Assembly: GCA_017553505.1 (NCBI GenBank) | Contig: JAFZLD010000018.1 | Coordinates: 1 to 64,000, forward strand | DNA: 64,000 nt | Direction: 5' to 3' | Source: Lachnospiraceae bacterium | Lineage (GTDB): Bacteria; Bacillota; Clostridia; Lachnospirales; Lachnospiraceae | Part shown: positions 19,836 to 28,268 of the stretch, in pieces | How the letters are laid out: each line of letters begins with the position of its first letter | Numbering within the stretch: the first letter of the stretch is position 1 | Made by a program: the position numbers and the translations under genes | The notes under the pieces: generated by a model | Seen by the model: the letters and a program-made list of their open reading frames with translations, nothing else | Database searches by the model: none | Told to the model about the DNA's origin: nothing

Positions 19836-21812
19836 ATGAAGAAGAAAAAAGAAAACATATTTCACATCCTTGCGCGCTGGTTCGTAAGAATGTTTATGGG
19901 GCCCAAGTACGAAGAGAAGATGTACAAAAAAGCCAACAAGAACATTGTTATCGACGATGAAAAACAGTCGGTACCCAATGATTCCGAGTTGATTGTAAGC
20001 CCCGCCAAGCAGGCATTACAGGGCTTTTTGGATAACAAATTTGCAGTATTTGCACTTTTTGCATGGGTGTTTATTTTTGCATTTGTATTTATAGCACCTC
20101 TCTTTATGCCCAAGTACTCTGATGCATATACAGAGGTTACACTTAAGAACCTTCCGCCCAACCGTACCATGATGAAGGTTCCCGAAGAATTAAAGAACGA
20201 TATTAAGATGATTGACAGTTACGGTCCTTTCTCCGTAGGCCTTTCCAATGCAGGTAAGGTTTATGTATGGGGATGTAAGAAGCTTGGAGCTTCAGGTATG
20301 GACGTTGAGATTCCCGAAGAATACAAGGATATCAAGATGGCCATGGTTGCTGCAGGCGTGGATCATATCGTTGCAATCGGAGAAGACGGCAAGATTTACG
20401 CATGGGGCAGCGACAGATTCGGCCAGTACGGACGTTCTGAGAACGCAATTACAAGTTCGACTATTGAAGCTATGCCCGAAGAACTCTATGAGAATGGTGT
20501 AGATGTTGCGCATGTCAAGAAGCTTACCTGTGGTTACCAGGCTACCGCAATCCTTATGGATGACGGTCGTGTTTACGTGTGGGGTAATAAGCAGACTTAC
20601 TCCAACATGGATAATTTCCTTGGACGAGAAGATATCTATGATATCGACTTTACCCTTAACTATATTGTAGGTATCGACAGTAAGAGAAACGGTATCTTTA
20701 CCGGTACACGTGGACTTTACGACACAGCCAAGACTTCTTTCAGCGGCAAGGGTGAGAAGATGTTCACCTTCTTAAACGGCAGAAAGATTAACGAGATTAC
20801 AGCAACTACAGCCAATATGTGTATTCTTCTTGACGACGGAAGTATCGCTATTGTCGGTGACTCGGTTGCAGATACCGTAGATGTTCCTACTCTTCCCGAA
20901 GGCGAGCAGTTCGTGGACATCAAGGCAGGTAACTACCATTATACAGCTCTTACCAATAAGGGGAATGTTTATTCCTTTGGCGGAGATCATTACCGTCAGG
21001 CAGAAGCGCCCGCTAAACTTCAGGGTGTGTCCAAGATTTTTGCAGGTTCTTTCCAGAGCTATGCTGTAGATGCTAACGGTGACTACATGGATGCATGGGG
21101 ATTCAAGGGCTTTCTTCTCGGTTCCGATGATGTCGGCGCAGACATTTGGGAACGTATGATTAACGGTGGCCGTATCACCATGACAGTCGGTGCCGTAGCC
21201 GTTATTATCGAGATTATTATCGGTGTTTCATTAGGCTGTATCGCAGGTTACTATGGCGGTTGGGTTGATATTCTTATCATGCGTATTGCAGAGGTGTTCA
21301 GCTCACTTCCTACCATCCCGATTATGCTTATTTTAACATCCCTCATTGCACAGATGTCACTTACTACTAACCAAAGACTTATGATGATAATGGTTATTCT
21401 CGGTGTTCTCGGATGGCCCGGATTTGCCAATATTACCCGTGCGCAGATTCTTGTTGCACGTGAAAGCGAATATGTTACCGCCGCTCAGGCTATGGGTATC
21501 AAAGAGGGCAGAATAGCATTCAGACACATTCTTCCCAATATTGTTTCGGTTATTCTTGTAAGTATTACATTAAGATTTGCAGGCGCTATGCAGACAGAAA
21601 CCGCATTGTCATTCCTGGGATTCGGTGTTAACTATCCTCAGCCCAGCTGGGGCAACATGCTTTCAAGAGCCAGCAACGCTACCGCAGCCAAGAACTTCTG
21701 GTGGCAGTGGGTGTTTACGTCCATTCTTATTATCTTCGTAGGTGTATGTATTAACACCATCGGCGATACGATTCGTGACGTTATGGACCCCAAGACTAAC
21801 AGTGAAAGGTAG
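19836..21812 (+). CDS. oppC: OppC/DppC-type ABC permease with an inserted RCC1-like beta-propeller
   Basis: 658 residues against about 300 for normal OppC. Residues 1-62 are cytoplasmic and TM1 is about 68-91. Residues about 120-425 form a propeller-like insert with turns at 142-146 (VYVWG), 187-191 (IYAWG), 246-250 (VYVWG), about 288 (IFTGT), 337-341 (IAIVG), 378-382 (VYSFG) and 420-422 (AWG). The regular spacing suggests seven RCC1-type blades. The ordinary permease resumes at LLGSDDVGADIWERM and continues to the EAA loop YVTAAQAMGIKEGRIAFRH. Known OppC topology puts the insert outside the membrane, next to where the binding protein docks. AGGAGG precedes the ATG. The fusion sits within one frame without a break. 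Confidence 0.93.
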   Translation: MKKKKENIFHILARWFVRMFMGPKYEEKMYKKANKNIVIDDEKQSVPNDSELIVSPAKQALQGFLDNKFAVFALFAWVFIFAFVFIAPLFMPKYSDAYTEVTLKNLPPNRTMMKVPEELKNDIKMIDSYGPFSVGLSNAGKVYVWGCKKLGASGMDVEIPEEYKDIKMAMVAAGVDHIVAIGEDGKIYAWGSDRFGQYGRSENAITSSTIEAMPEELYENGVDVAHVKKLTCGYQATAILMDDGRVYVWGNKQTYSNMDNFLGREDIYDIDFTLNYIVGIDSKRNGIFTGTRGLYDTAKTSFSGKGEKMFTFLNGRKINEITATTANMCILLDDGSIAIVGDSVADTVDVPTLPEGEQFVDIKAGNYHYTALTNKGNVYSFGGDHYRQAEAPAKLQGVSKIFAGSFQSYAVDANGDYMDAWGFKGFLLGSDDVGADIWERMINGGRITMTVGAVAVIIEIIIGVSLGCIAGYYGGWVDILIMRIAEVFSSLPTIPIMLILTSLIAQMSLTTNQRLMMIMVILGVLGWPGFANITRAQILVARESEYVTAAQAMGIKEGRIAFRHILPNIVSVILVSITLRFAGAMQTETALSFLGFGVNYPQPSWGNMLSRASNATAAKNFWWQWVFTSILIIFVGVCINTIGDTIRDVMDPKTNSER

Positions 21813-21821
21813 GGGGCAGAC

Positions 21822-22838
21822 ATGGCATATTTATTAGAAGTTAAGAATTTACATACATTTTTCAAGACCAAGAAAGGTATCGTTAAGGCAGTTAACGATG
21901 TATCCTATACACTTGAAGCCGGCAAGACCATCGGTATCGTAGGTGAGTCCGGTTCCGGTAAGTCCGTAAGCGCAATGAGTATCTTAAGACTTCTTGACGG
22001 TAACGGATATATTGACAGTGGTGAGATTATTTTCGACGGTAAAGATCTTGCTACATATTCAGAGAAAGAGATGTGTGAAATCAGAGGTAACGAAATCTCC
22101 GTTATCTTCCAGGAGCCCATGACCAGCTTGAATCCTGTCTTTTCTATCGACAGGCAGCTTTCCGAGCCCTTTATGATTCACCAGGGAATGAGCAAGAAAG
22201 AAGCTCATGAGCACGCTGTTCAAATGCTCAGAGACGTTCAGATTCCCAATCCTGAAGTTGTAATCAATCAGTATCCTCATCAGCTTTCGGGCGGTATGAG
22301 ACAGAGAGTCATGATTGCTATGGCTCTTGCCTGCAAGCCCAAGATTCTTATTGCCGATGAGCCTACAACAGCGCTTGATGTTACAATTCAGGCTCAGATT
22401 CTTAAGCTCATGAACAAGCTTAAGAAGGATACCGGTGCAGCCATCATCTTCATTACCCATGACCTTGGCGTAATCAATGAGATGGCGGACGATGTTGCGG
22501 TTATGTACTGTGGACAGGTAGTTGAGCACGCGCCTGCATCGGTTATTTTCCACAAGCAGAAATACAGCCATCCTTATACGGAAGGCCTTATGCAGTCTAT
22601 TCCCAGACTGGATACAGAGGAGGAGCGTCTTGAGCCCATTCCCGGCGTTGTGCCTCATCCTCTTGCACTTCCCAAGGGTTGTAAGTTTGCACCCAGATGT
22701 AAATATTGCACAGAGAGATGCCTTAATGAGGAGCCTCCGCTTTTACAGGTGGGAGAGAATCACAAGGTAAGATGTTTCTATGCGGAAAAGGAGGTGCGTT
22801 TCAGTGCAGAACACAAAGAAATTACTGTCAATAACTAA
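21822..22838 (+). CDS. oppD: Oligopeptide-type ABC transporter ATPase, OppD/DppD
   Basis: 338-residue cytoplasmic ATPase that powers the transporter with its OppF partner. Walker A is GESGSGKS, the Q-loop is VIFQEPMTSLNP, the signature LSGGMRQRV, Walker B ILIADEPTTALD, and the switch histidine lies in ITHD. The C-terminal OppD/F extension has the cysteine pattern CKFAPRCKYCTERC, typical of an iron-sulfur site in this subfamily. Length is normal. Its last 35 bases overlap the start of the OppF gene in another frame, so the pair is probably translationally coupled. Confidence 0.96.
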   Translation: MAYLLEVKNLHTFFKTKKGIVKAVNDVSYTLEAGKTIGIVGESGSGKSVSAMSILRLLDGNGYIDSGEIIFDGKDLATYSEKEMCEIRGNEISVIFQEPMTSLNPVFSIDRQLSEPFMIHQGMSKKEAHEHAVQMLRDVQIPNPEVVINQYPHQLSGGMRQRVMIAMALACKPKILIADEPTTALDVTIQAQILKLMNKLKKDTGAAIIFITHDLGVINEMADDVAVMYCGQVVEHAPASVIFHKQKYSHPYTEGLMQSIPRLDTEEERLEPIPGVVPHPLALPKGCKFAPRCKYCTERCLNEEPPLLQVGENHKVRCFYAEKEVRFSAEHKEITVNN

Positions 22839-24399
22839 TTTAAAGAAATACTTCCCTGTCGCTAAAACCTCTATTTTCCAGAGAAAACAGTTATACGTCA
22901 GAGCCAATGAAGATATTTCCATAGATATTTATGAAGGTGAGACCCTCGGTGTCGTAGGTGAGTCGGGATGCGGTAAGTCTACTCTCGGTCGAGTATTACT
23001 TCAGTTGTATCCTCAGACCGCAGGCTGCAGCCTTTACTACGGTTCCACTATTGATGACGTAACACCTTCATACGTGAAGGATACAATTCTTCACGCAGAC
23101 AAATACAGAAAGCAATATGAAAAGGCTGTTGCCAAGGCAGAAGCGCTCGACAAGAAAGTTGAGGAAGCCGGCGGCGAAGACTCTGCGGATTTCTACCTTC
23201 TTCAGAGCCAGAACATTGCACACTGCGATGTTCAGACAGCAGAGAGCAACATTGTAAAGATTCTCGGCGGATTCTTTGTTAAAGATGACGCAGAGGGCAA
23301 GAAACTTCTTCTTGAGGTTTTTGAAGCCAATAAGAAGCGTAACGTTCTTCTTGACAAGAAGAAGATTTATACTGTCGAACTTGAGCACTATGAGCATGAC
23401 ATAAAGGTTAACGGCTCCAATGCCAAGTCAGAGGCCAAGGTAAGCAAGGCCAAGGATGAAATCATAAAGCTTGATGAGGAAATCGGTGCTGTCGATAAAG
23501 AAATTGCCAATGCTAAGAACAAGCTTAATGCAGTAAAGGGCAAATATAGCTCCGATGCAGAATTTGCCAAGTACGATGCAATGACAGACAACGGTATCGA
23601 CCTTGCAAGACTTACATACAAAGAAATGAGAGCCTTAAGAAAGGATCTTCAGATTATATTCCAGGATCCTTACTCGAGCTTGAATCCTCGTTTCACCGTA
23701 GGTCAGATTATTGAAGAAGGTCTTGTTACACACAACTTCTTCAAGCACGGTTCAGCCAAGCTTCGCGAGTACATCGTAGAGACAATGGAGAAGTGCGGAC
23801 TTCAGGAGTACATGCTTCACAGATATCCTCACCAGTTCTCCGGCGGACAGAGACAACGTATCTGTATCGCAAGAGCTCTTGCAGTACAGCCCAAGTTCGT
23901 AGTATGTGACGAGTGCGTATCCGCTCTTGACGTATCCATTCAGTCACAGATTATTAACCTCTTACAAGAACTTAAAGAGAAACAGAACCTTACATACATG
24001 TTTATTTCCCATGATCTTTCGGTTGTTAAGTTTATTTCCGACCGTATCGTGGTAATGTACCTTGGTAATGTAGTTGAACTTGCAGACAAGAAGGCCATAT
24101 TTGACGATCCCCGTCATCCTTACACTGTAGCTCTTCTTTCTTCAATCCCTACTACAGACCCTGATTCTGCCGATAAGGAGAGAATTGTCCTCGAGGGTAA
24201 CATCCCGAGCCCTGTTAATCCTCCCGCAGGTTGTAAGTTCTGCACACGTTGCTACATGGCAACCGAGAAGTGCTCACGCGTAGCTCCTCCTCTTACTGAG
24301 ATTGAGCCCGGTCACTTCTGTGCATGTCACTACCCTGAGCGTAAGATTGACGAGAATAAGAACTTCCTTTTTGAGGCCAAGACGACAAAGGACGCTTAA
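22804..24399 (+). CDS. oppF: OppF/DppF-type ABC ATPase with a large helical insertion
   Basis: 531 residues against about 325 for the family. Walker A is GESGCGKST (52-60). Instead of the usual short link, residues about 76-268 hold a highly charged Lys/Glu/Ala-rich stretch with coiled-coil character (KAVAKAEALDKKVEE, KAKDEIIKLDEEIGAV). The ATPase core resumes at MRALRKDLQIIFQDPYSSL with the Q-loop, then FSGGQRQRI, Walker B VVCDECVSALD and ISHD. The C-terminal cysteines CKFCTRCYMATEKC are present. GTG 22804 follows AAAAGGAGG by nine bases; ATG 22780 lies upstream of that site. All catalytic motifs remain, so it should be active. Confidence 0.92.
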   Translation: MQNTKKLLSITNLKKYFPVAKTSIFQRKQLYVRANEDISIDIYEGETLGVVGESGCGKSTLGRVLLQLYPQTAGCSLYYGSTIDDVTPSYVKDTILHADKYRKQYEKAVAKAEALDKKVEEAGGEDSADFYLLQSQNIAHCDVQTAESNIVKILGGFFVKDDAEGKKLLLEVFEANKKRNVLLDKKKIYTVELEHYEHDIKVNGSNAKSEAKVSKAKDEIIKLDEEIGAVDKEIANAKNKLNAVKGKYSSDAEFAKYDAMTDNGIDLARLTYKEMRALRKDLQIIFQDPYSSLNPRFTVGQIIEEGLVTHNFFKHGSAKLREYIVETMEKCGLQEYMLHRYPHQFSGGQRQRICIARALAVQPKFVVCDECVSALDVSIQSQIINLLQELKEKQNLTYMFISHDLSVVKFISDRIVVMYLGNVVELADKKAIFDDPRHPYTVALLSSIPTTDPDSADKERIVLEGNIPSPVNPPAGCKFCTRCYMATEKCSRVAPPLTEIEPGHFCACHYPERKIDENKNFLFEAKTTKDA

Positions 24400-25017
24400 A
24401 TGGCACTTTTTCAGAACAATGATGAGCCCACTCAACGTAAGAAACGCGGCATAGAGAAATTCGCCGACGATTACACGATTGAGTATTATGAAGACAAGAA
24501 AGGCCGCGAGAAGCAGCGCGCCGTGTATATCGGTCCTCACATTTATGTGTTGGAAGACGAGCATTCTCTTAAGCTTAAGCTTATAGGAGTTTTGCTTACG
24601 TCGCTTATTGCGGTAGCGGCCGTGCTTTTGTCTCATATGGGGGAGCACGCCTCCGCATGGTGGTTCGGTACCATCCTTCCGCAGGCAGCAGCGCTTTTCC
24701 CTTGCATGTTCGTAGGCTTCGGGCTTCCCAACCTTCCCTTCAACGGTAAGGACATGCAGCGCGACCAGTACATGCACGGTATGATAAGACTCCTTAACTG
24801 CTTTGGCGCAATCGCCGTCATCATGGCGATAGAGCTTATAGCAGAGATTGTCTACAGAGCAACGCATTCTGACTGGCTGTTCTTATCAGGCGATATAGCC
24901 TTCTTAGTGAAGGTATTCGCCGCTATAGTATTCAGCATAGTTTCGGTTGTAATTCTAAGAAGTATCGACGTTGATGAAACCGAGCTCGGTGTAGAACGCA
25001 CGAATAGCAACAAATAA
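24400..25017 (+). CDS. Four-helix membrane protein encoded with the oligopeptide transporter
   Basis: 205 residues. A charged cytoplasmic-looking N-terminus of about 60 residues (RKKRGIEKFADDYTIEYYE) precedes four hydrophobic segments: near 63-80, 88-106, 128-150 and 163-187. The C-terminus is charged. I do not recognise a family. The ATG follows the OppF stop directly (TAA then ATG), which implies coupled translation and a link to the transporter. A strong terminator follows. It may be an accessory subunit contacting the insertions seen in its partners; that is inference. Confidence 0.72.
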   Translation: MALFQNNDEPTQRKKRGIEKFADDYTIEYYEDKKGREKQRAVYIGPHIYVLEDEHSLKLKLIGVLLTSLIAVAAVLLSHMGEHASAWWFGTILPQAAALFPCMFVGFGLPNLPFNGKDMQRDQYMHGMIRLLNCFGAIAVIMAIELIAEIVYRATHSDWLFLSGDIAFLVKVFAAIVFSIVSVVILRSIDVDETELGVERTNSNK

Positions 25018-25028
25018 AGCACTTTTAT

Positions 25029-25063
25029 AAACGCAAGCAAAGCTGATTTGCTTGCGTTTCTTT
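25029..25063 (+). terminator. Rho-independent terminator of the oligopeptide transporter operon
   Basis: AAACGCAAGCAA pairs with TTGCTTGCGTTT over a short loop, followed by CTTTT. Confidence 0.9.
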
Positions 25064-25079
25064 TATTAATGTGTTAAAG

Positions 25080-25092
25080 TGTTAACATGTTA
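25080..25092. promoter_or_regulatory. Overlapping palindromes upstream of the TAXI gene
   Basis: TGTTAACA (25080-25087) and TAACATGTTA (25083-25092) are both perfect palindromes, preceded by further TGTTAA copies. They may be an operator for the TRAP operon, for example for the TetR protein encoded downstream. Confidence 0.35.
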
Positions 25093-25161
25093 GCGCGCGA
25101 CGCAGAGATACTCGGAAACGTCAGCTGCAGCGCTAAATTTGTGAACGGAGAGGAAATGGAT

Positions 25162-26103
25162 ATGAAGAAAATTATAACAACACTTTTGGCACTTGTTCTT
25201 GTGCTTTCTTTGACCGCTTGCGGTTCATCTTCAGCTAATTTAAGATTCGTAACCGGTGGTGAGTCCGGCACATATTACGGATTCGGTTCCGTAATTGCCC
25301 AGCACGCTACCAATAACGCGGGCGTTAAGGTAACCGGCCTTGTAGGTAACGGTTCCCAGTCCAATATCAATGAGTTAAAAGAAGGTAACGCAGAACTTGC
25401 ATTCTGCCAGTCAGACGTTATGGCTTACGCTTATAACGGCACCAACCTTTTTGATACACCTATCACATGCTTCTCAACCGTTGCAGCTCTTTACACAGAG
25501 CAGGTTCAGATTGTTACTCTTAATGCAGACATTAAGACAGTGGCAGACCTCAAGGGTAAGAAGGTATCCATCGGTGCCGCAGGTTCGGGCGTATACTTCA
25601 ACGCTATCGACGTACTCGGCGTATATGGTTTAACCGAGAGCGATATCGAGCCTACATACCAGAGCTTCGGCGATTCCGCAGACGCTCTTAAGGATGGCAA
25701 GATTGACGCTGCATTCATGGTAGCAGGTGCTCCCACAACAGCAGTAGTAGACCTTTCCACCACAAAGCAGGTATATCTCGTATCTCTTGACGACGAGCAT
25801 GTAAATAAGCTTCTTGAAGCTTCACCTTACTACGCTAAGGCAGTTATCAGCGCAGATACTTACAACATGCCTTCAGACGTTACAACCGTAGCGGTAGGCG
25901 CAGTTATCCTTGCCAACAACGATGTATCCGAAGATGCAGTATATGCATTCGTTAAGGACATTTTCGAAAACGCTGCTTCTCTTACAGACAGCCATGCTAA
26001 ATACGCCGAAGTCAATCTTGAGTACGGCGCTTCCATCAAATCCGTACCTTATCATTCCGGTGCTGCCAAGTACTTCGCAGAAAAAGGATTTAAGGTTAAA
26101 TAG
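25162..26103 (+). CDS. TAXI-family TRAP transporter binding lipoprotein
   Basis: 313 residues. The lipoprotein signal ends LSLTAC with C20. The mature part starts LRFVTGGESGTYYGFGS, the phosphate/carboxylate-type opening of TAXI proteins, and continues with LKGKKVSIGAAGSGVYFNA and DAAFMVAGAP. It should capture a small carboxylate or amino acid-like solute outside the cell and pass it to the TRAP permease downstream. ATG 25162 lies eight bases after GGAGAGG; the ATG at 25156 is too close to that site. A terminator-like hairpin separates it from the permease gene, consistent with excess binding protein. Confidence 0.93.
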   Translation: MKKIITTLLALVLVLSLTACGSSSANLRFVTGGESGTYYGFGSVIAQHATNNAGVKVTGLVGNGSQSNINELKEGNAELAFCQSDVMAYAYNGTNLFDTPITCFSTVAALYTEQVQIVTLNADIKTVADLKGKKVSIGAAGSGVYFNAIDVLGVYGLTESDIEPTYQSFGDSADALKDGKIDAAFMVAGAPTTAVVDLSTTKQVYLVSLDDEHVNKLLEASPYYAKAVISADTYNMPSDVTTVAVGAVILANNDVSEDAVYAFVKDIFENAASLTDSHAKYAEVNLEYGASIKSVPYHSGAAKYFAEKGFKVK

Positions 26104-26121
26104 TTTGTAATCACAAGCAAC

Positions 26122-26156
26122 AAAGGCGGATTCTTGTGAAGAGTCCGCCTTTCTTT
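26122..26156 (+). terminator. Hairpin terminator between TAXI protein and TRAP permease
   Basis: AAAGGCGGA pairs with TCCGCCTTT over a loop of about 13 bases, followed by CTTTCTT. It probably attenuates rather than ends transcription, since the permease gene follows at 26176 in the same direction. Confidence 0.8.
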
Positions 26157-26175
26157 CTTAGGAGAATCGGTACAT

Positions 26176-28188
26176 ATGAGTGAACTACAGAAGAATCTCC
26201 GGGCGGAGACCACAACTCAGGCAGAAATCGACGACATCATGAAGAAATACGACAGGGAGTCCAACACCCGCGTGTGGGAAGGCACCCCCAAGAAAATAAT
26301 CGTCGGCTTCATGTCGCTTTTTTCTATATACTGCATATACATGACGCTTTTCTCGACGGCACTTCCGGAGACGAGACTGTCCCTGTTCCTTGGTTTCATC
26401 ACCATCATAGGCTTCCTCGTATACCCCGTAAGTAAAAAGAATGTGCGCGTGAACCACATGCCCTGGTACGACATAGTGCTGATGGTGCTCGGCGCGGGCT
26501 GTTTCTTTTACTTTGCCTTCGCAGCCAAGTCCATCATCAAAATGGTGGCCAATACCGGTATCGGACCGCTTCAGGTAATAATCGGTACTCTCGGAATTCT
26601 TATCATGATTGAACTTTGCAGACGCTGCGTCGGCGTGCCGATACTTTGCGTGCTCGGAGCGCTGCTTTTGTATGCATTCATCAATCAGTTTACTTACGGC
26701 GCAAGCTTCTACAAGGCTCTTCGCGCCATCATCAATAAGCTTTTCTATTCAACCAACGGAATAATCGGCACACCCACCAACGTGTGCTACACATACATAG
26801 TGCTGTTCATTATATTTGGTGCGTTCCTTGAGAGAACCGGTATATCGAACTTCTTTATTTCTTTTGCCAACAGAATCGCAGGATGGTCTTCGGGCGGCCC
26901 CGCGAAGGTTGCGGTTATAAGTTCCGCTCTCTGCGGTATGGTATCCGGTTCCTCCGTAGGTAATACGGTTACCACAGGTTCAGTTACCATCCCTATGATG
27001 AAGAAGACCGGCTACAAGCCTGAATTCGCAGGCGCAGTTGAGGCTGCGGCATCCACCGGCGGACAGATAATGCCCCCTATCATGGGCGCGGCTGCGTTCC
27101 TTATGGCAGAGTACATGAGCATACCCTACGCTCAGGTGGCTCTGAAAGCCGTTTTACCCGCGGTACTGTATTTTGCAGGCATATTTATAGCCGTTCACCT
27201 TGAGGCCAAGAAATTGGGCTTAAAAGGCCTTAAAAAAGAGGACCTCCCGAAATGGAAGTTCCTCCTTAAGAACTGTTACCTGATTATCCCGCTCGTGCTC
27301 CTCGTATGGCTCGTATCTTCGGGCGCGAGAACCATGGCATATTCCGCCGCACTTTCCATCATCGCGGCCCTGGTAATCGGTTTCATCAACTTACTTATCA
27401 ACAATCGCAGTGAGAGAAAGGATGAGGCTTTCGGCACCGTCCTCAAAGATACATGTGCTACGACCTTCAAAAACTCTGTCGACGCACTTCACGCAGGTGC
27501 CAAGGGCGCCATCACAGTTGCGGTAGCGTGCGCAATGGCAGGTATGATTGCGGGCTGTATCACAGTTACAGGCCTTGCATCTATCCTTATCAACGCAATC
27601 GTTCAGATAGCAGGTAACGCAACAATGATCGGTCTCGTGCTGACCATGTTATGCTGTATCATCCTCGGCATGGGCGTACCTACGACTGCTACTTACTGTA
27701 TTATGGCTTCCACATGCGCACCGATACTTATACAGCTTGGCTTCCCGGCGGTTGCGGCTCATTTCTTCGTATTCTATTTCGGAATCGTGGCGGATATTAC
27801 GCCTCCCGTAGCGCTTGCGGCGTATGCAGGCTCGGCTATAGCCAAATCCAACCCCATGAAGACGGGCGTCAACGCAACCAGACTTGCGATAGCGGCATTC
27901 ATCGTGCCTTACGTATTCGCGTATAGCCCGGCAATGTTGCTCGTAGATACGACACCGCTTCAGGTATGCCTTATCGTAGTAACCGCTTTGCTCGGAATCT
28001 TCGGAGTTGCGGCAGGTATAGGCGGATACATATTCAGCAACACCAATCCCGTGTTCAGACTTTTGATTATCGCGGGAGGCTTAATGCTTCTTGTGCCCGG
28101 AACGTTTACCGATATCATCGGCGTGGCACTTGTGGCATTTGTATGCGTGGCAGACTTTTTAACAGCTAAGAGACTTAAGGCAGCCTGA
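26176..28188 (+). CDS. TRAP transporter permease, fused small and large subunits
   Basis: 670-residue integral membrane protein with about 16-18 hydrophobic segments. The first part corresponds to the small DctQ-like subunit (MPWYDIVLMVLGAGCFF). The rest is the DctM-like subunit with GSSVGNTVTTGSVTIPMM, AAASTGGQIMPPIMGA and TLLCCIILGMGVPTTATY-type segments, as in fused TAXI permeases. It should import the solute delivered by the TAXI protein using a Na+ or H+ gradient. AGGAGA precedes the ATG. It ends at a bidirectional terminator shared with the convergent TetR gene. Confidence 0.93.
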   Translation: MSELQKNLRAETTTQAEIDDIMKKYDRESNTRVWEGTPKKIIVGFMSLFSIYCIYMTLFSTALPETRLSLFLGFITIIGFLVYPVSKKNVRVNHMPWYDIVLMVLGAGCFFYFAFAAKSIIKMVANTGIGPLQVIIGTLGILIMIELCRRCVGVPILCVLGALLLYAFINQFTYGASFYKALRAIINKLFYSTNGIIGTPTNVCYTYIVLFIIFGAFLERTGISNFFISFANRIAGWSSGGPAKVAVISSALCGMVSGSSVGNTVTTGSVTIPMMKKTGYKPEFAGAVEAAASTGGQIMPPIMGAAAFLMAEYMSIPYAQVALKAVLPAVLYFAGIFIAVHLEAKKLGLKGLKKEDLPKWKFLLKNCYLIIPLVLLVWLVSSGARTMAYSAALSIIAALVIGFINLLINNRSERKDEAFGTVLKDTCATTFKNSVDALHAGAKGAITVAVACAMAGMIAGCITVTGLASILINAIVQIAGNATMIGLVLTMLCCIILGMGVPTTATYCIMASTCAPILIQLGFPAVAAHFFVFYFGIVADITPPVALAAYAGSAIAKSNPMKTGVNATRLAIAAFIVPYVFAYSPAMLLVDTTPLQVCLIVVTALLGIFGVAAGIGGYIFSNTNPVFRLLIIAGGLMLLVPGTFTDIIGVALVAFVCVADFLTAKRLKAA

Positions 28189-28228
28189 CTGCAAGCGACA
28201 GGCATCGACAAAATCTATACAGACAAAG

Positions 28229-28268
28229 AAAAATCCGCGGTGGCATAAAGGCTACTGCGGATTCTTTT
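28229..28268. terminator. Bidirectional terminator between TRAP permease and TetR gene
   Basis: AATCCGC pairs with GCGGATT, extended by wobble pairs inward, with an A-run before and a T-run after. It overlaps the last codons of the TetR gene. Confidence 0.85.

Noticed and set aside
22804-24399. OppF Walker B reading DEC instead of DEP as a loss of function
   Set aside because: The catalytic aspartate and glutamate are intact, and the variant residue lies after the glutamate; I recall it as common in clostridial OppF proteins.
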